A DNA stretch of 5,669 nucleotides from an uncultured Oscillospiraceae bacterium (GTDB taxonomy: Bacteria; Bacillota; Clostridia; Oscillospirales; Acutalibacteraceae), in NCBI GenBank assembly GCA_900552115.1, contig URYP01000124.1:1-5669 (forward strand), read 5' to 3'. Positions 5,171 through 5,669 of this stretch are shown here, piece by piece. Under the pieces are notes generated by a model. That model was not told where the DNA came from, did no database searches, and worked only from the letters and a program-made list of their open reading frames with translations. Both the position numbers and the translations under genes were made by a program. The number at the start of each line of letters is the position of its first letter. Positions within the stretch are counted from its first letter, which is position 1.

Positions 5171-5575
5171 TTATTTTTGCCCATCTATCTGGTCAAAAGT
5201 AACGGCGTCCAGTTCCCGTACGACCAAGTCGGTTATGCGCCCGTAAATGGAGCGAAACGGACAGGCATGGGCCTCGTCGCGGGAACAGCCGAAGTTCTCA
5301 TCCAGGCAGCGGCTGAAACGATACGGCCCTTCCACCGCCTCTATCACCCCGCGCATCGAAACTTGAGACGCGGGCCGGGCCAGCGTATACCCGCCATGGG
5401 CACCCTTAAACGATTTGACTATGTCCGCCGCTACCAGTTTACGCATGATTTTCAGGGTAAAACGAGGGGATACGCCGGTCTCTTCGGCAATCGACTGCGC
5501 GTCCAAACGCTTTCCGGCGCCAGCGAGACAATGGACGATACGCACGGCATAATCGGATTCCAGATTGATGTGCAT
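5171..5575 (-). CDS. Rrf2-family transcriptional regulator, likely Fe-S sensor
   Basis: This 134-residue protein has the full Rrf2 layout. It has an N-terminal helix with MHINLESDYAVRIV (1-14), a helix-turn-helix at about 26-49 (AQSIAEETGVSPRFTLKIMRKL), and a wing SFKGAHGGYTLARP (55-68). A dimerisation helix region carries three cysteines, C90-x6-C97-x7-C105, like the cluster ligands of IscR/NsrR-type members. Known relatives sense Fe-S status, nitric oxide, redox or cysteine supply; which applies here cannot be told. The start has AAGGAGA (5585-5591) 9 nt upstream, overlapping the rpoD stop codon. The genes are 14 nt apart, so rrf2 is almost surely co-transcribed with rpoD. It could control itself, rpoD-linked genes, or the downstream dockerin esterase; none of these is shown. 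Confidence 0.92.
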   Translation of the reverse strand: MHINLESDYAVRIVHCLAGAGKRLDAQSIAEETGVSPRFTLKIMRKLVAADIVKSFKGAHGGYTLARPASQVSMRGVIEAVEGPYRFSRCLDENFGCSRDEAHACPFRSIYGRITDLVVRELDAVTFDQIDGQK

Positions 5576-5584
5576 AGATACGGG

Positions 5585-5591
5585 TCTCCTT
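5585..5591 (-). promoter_or_regulatory. Ribosome site of rrf2 overlapping the rpoD stop
   Basis: On the minus strand the sequence TAAGGAGA contains both the rpoD stop codon TAA (5590-5592) and the rrf2 Shine-Dalgarno AAGGAGA. This arrangement suggests translational coupling between the sigma-factor gene and the regulator gene. Confidence 0.8.
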
Positions 5592-5669
5592 AGTCCAGAA
5601 AATCTTTCAGCTTTTTGCTGCGGCTGGGGTGGCGCAGCTTGCGCAGGGCCTTGGCCTCGATCTGGCGGA
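5590..5669 (-). CDS. rpoD: Primary sigma factor RpoD (SigA), C-terminal end only
   Basis: Only the last 25 codons lie in the window; the gene continues past the right edge. The translated end runs RQIEAKALRKLRHP then SRSKKLKDFLD, followed by TAA. This is the hallmark C-terminus of sigma region 4.2 in the housekeeping sigma-70 family; the residues follow the recognition helix that reads the -35 element. It directs general transcription in exponential growth. The downstream neighbour is the Rrf2 regulator, 14 nt away. The match in sequence and stop position makes the identification firm despite the short length. Confidence 0.93.
   Translation of the reverse strand, partial: RQIEAKALRKLRHPSRSKKLKDFLD

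Noticed and set aside
1..5669. CRISPR array, tRNA or rRNA gene, transposase, toxin-antitoxin or defence system
   Set aside because: No regularly spaced repeats, cloverleaf, transposase motifs or paired small toxin/antitoxin genes were found. The only repeats are the cluster at 1493-1650 and the duplicated protein domain.

Overview
The window looks like chromosomal DNA of an anaerobic, fibre-associated Clostridia member (Firmicutes), probably in the Oscillospiraceae/Ruminococcaceae range. The grounds are strong AGGAGG-type ribosome sites, moderate GC with AT-rich promoters, an RpoD tail and Rrf2 regulator of Firmicutes type, and a secreted polysaccharide-type esterase ending in a type-I dockerin. 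The genus cannot be fixed from the sequence.

Layout, left to right. (1) 129-608 (+): a small protein with a C-terminal beta-rich domain resembling the BclA-C/C1q/TNF jelly roll. It ends at a strong hairpin terminator (626-657) shared with the convergent gene. (2) 669-1247 (-): a six-helix membrane protein of the PAP2 phosphatase superfamily with variant motifs, with its own promoter at 1312-1339. (3) 1248-1718: a gene-free interval holding that promoter, an extended -10 promoter facing right, and a cluster of imperfect direct and inverted repeats that would form the structured leader of the next gene. (4) 1719-2057 (+): a small lipoprotein with one Big_2-type Ig-like domain. It converges on the next gene across a 16-bp hairpin (2076-2111). 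(5) 2185-5052 (-): a 955-residue secreted modular enzyme. Its order is signal peptide, two tandem-duplicated LamG-like domains, a beta-sandwich, an SGNH/SASA-type (CE6-like) esterase, a HEHxW/CxxC module and a dockerin. (6) 5053-5170: an AT-rich promoter region with a perfect 14-bp palindrome and a second inverted repeat. (7) 5171-5575 (-): an Rrf2-family regulator with three cysteines suited to an Fe-S cluster. It lies 14 nt behind (8) the 3' end of rpoD (5590-5669, -), and its ribosome site overlaps the rpoD stop codon.

The dominant theme is the cell surface: a secreted dockerin enzyme, a lipoprotein, a PAP2-type membrane protein and a possible surface jelly-roll protein. Each appears to be its own transcription unit, apart from the rpoD-rrf2 pair. 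The genes do not form an obvious single pathway. The points most worth following are the architecture of the dockerin esterase, the palindrome in its promoter region downstream of rrf2, and the repeat-rich leader ahead of the lipoprotein. I see no convincing new multi-gene defence or mobile system.
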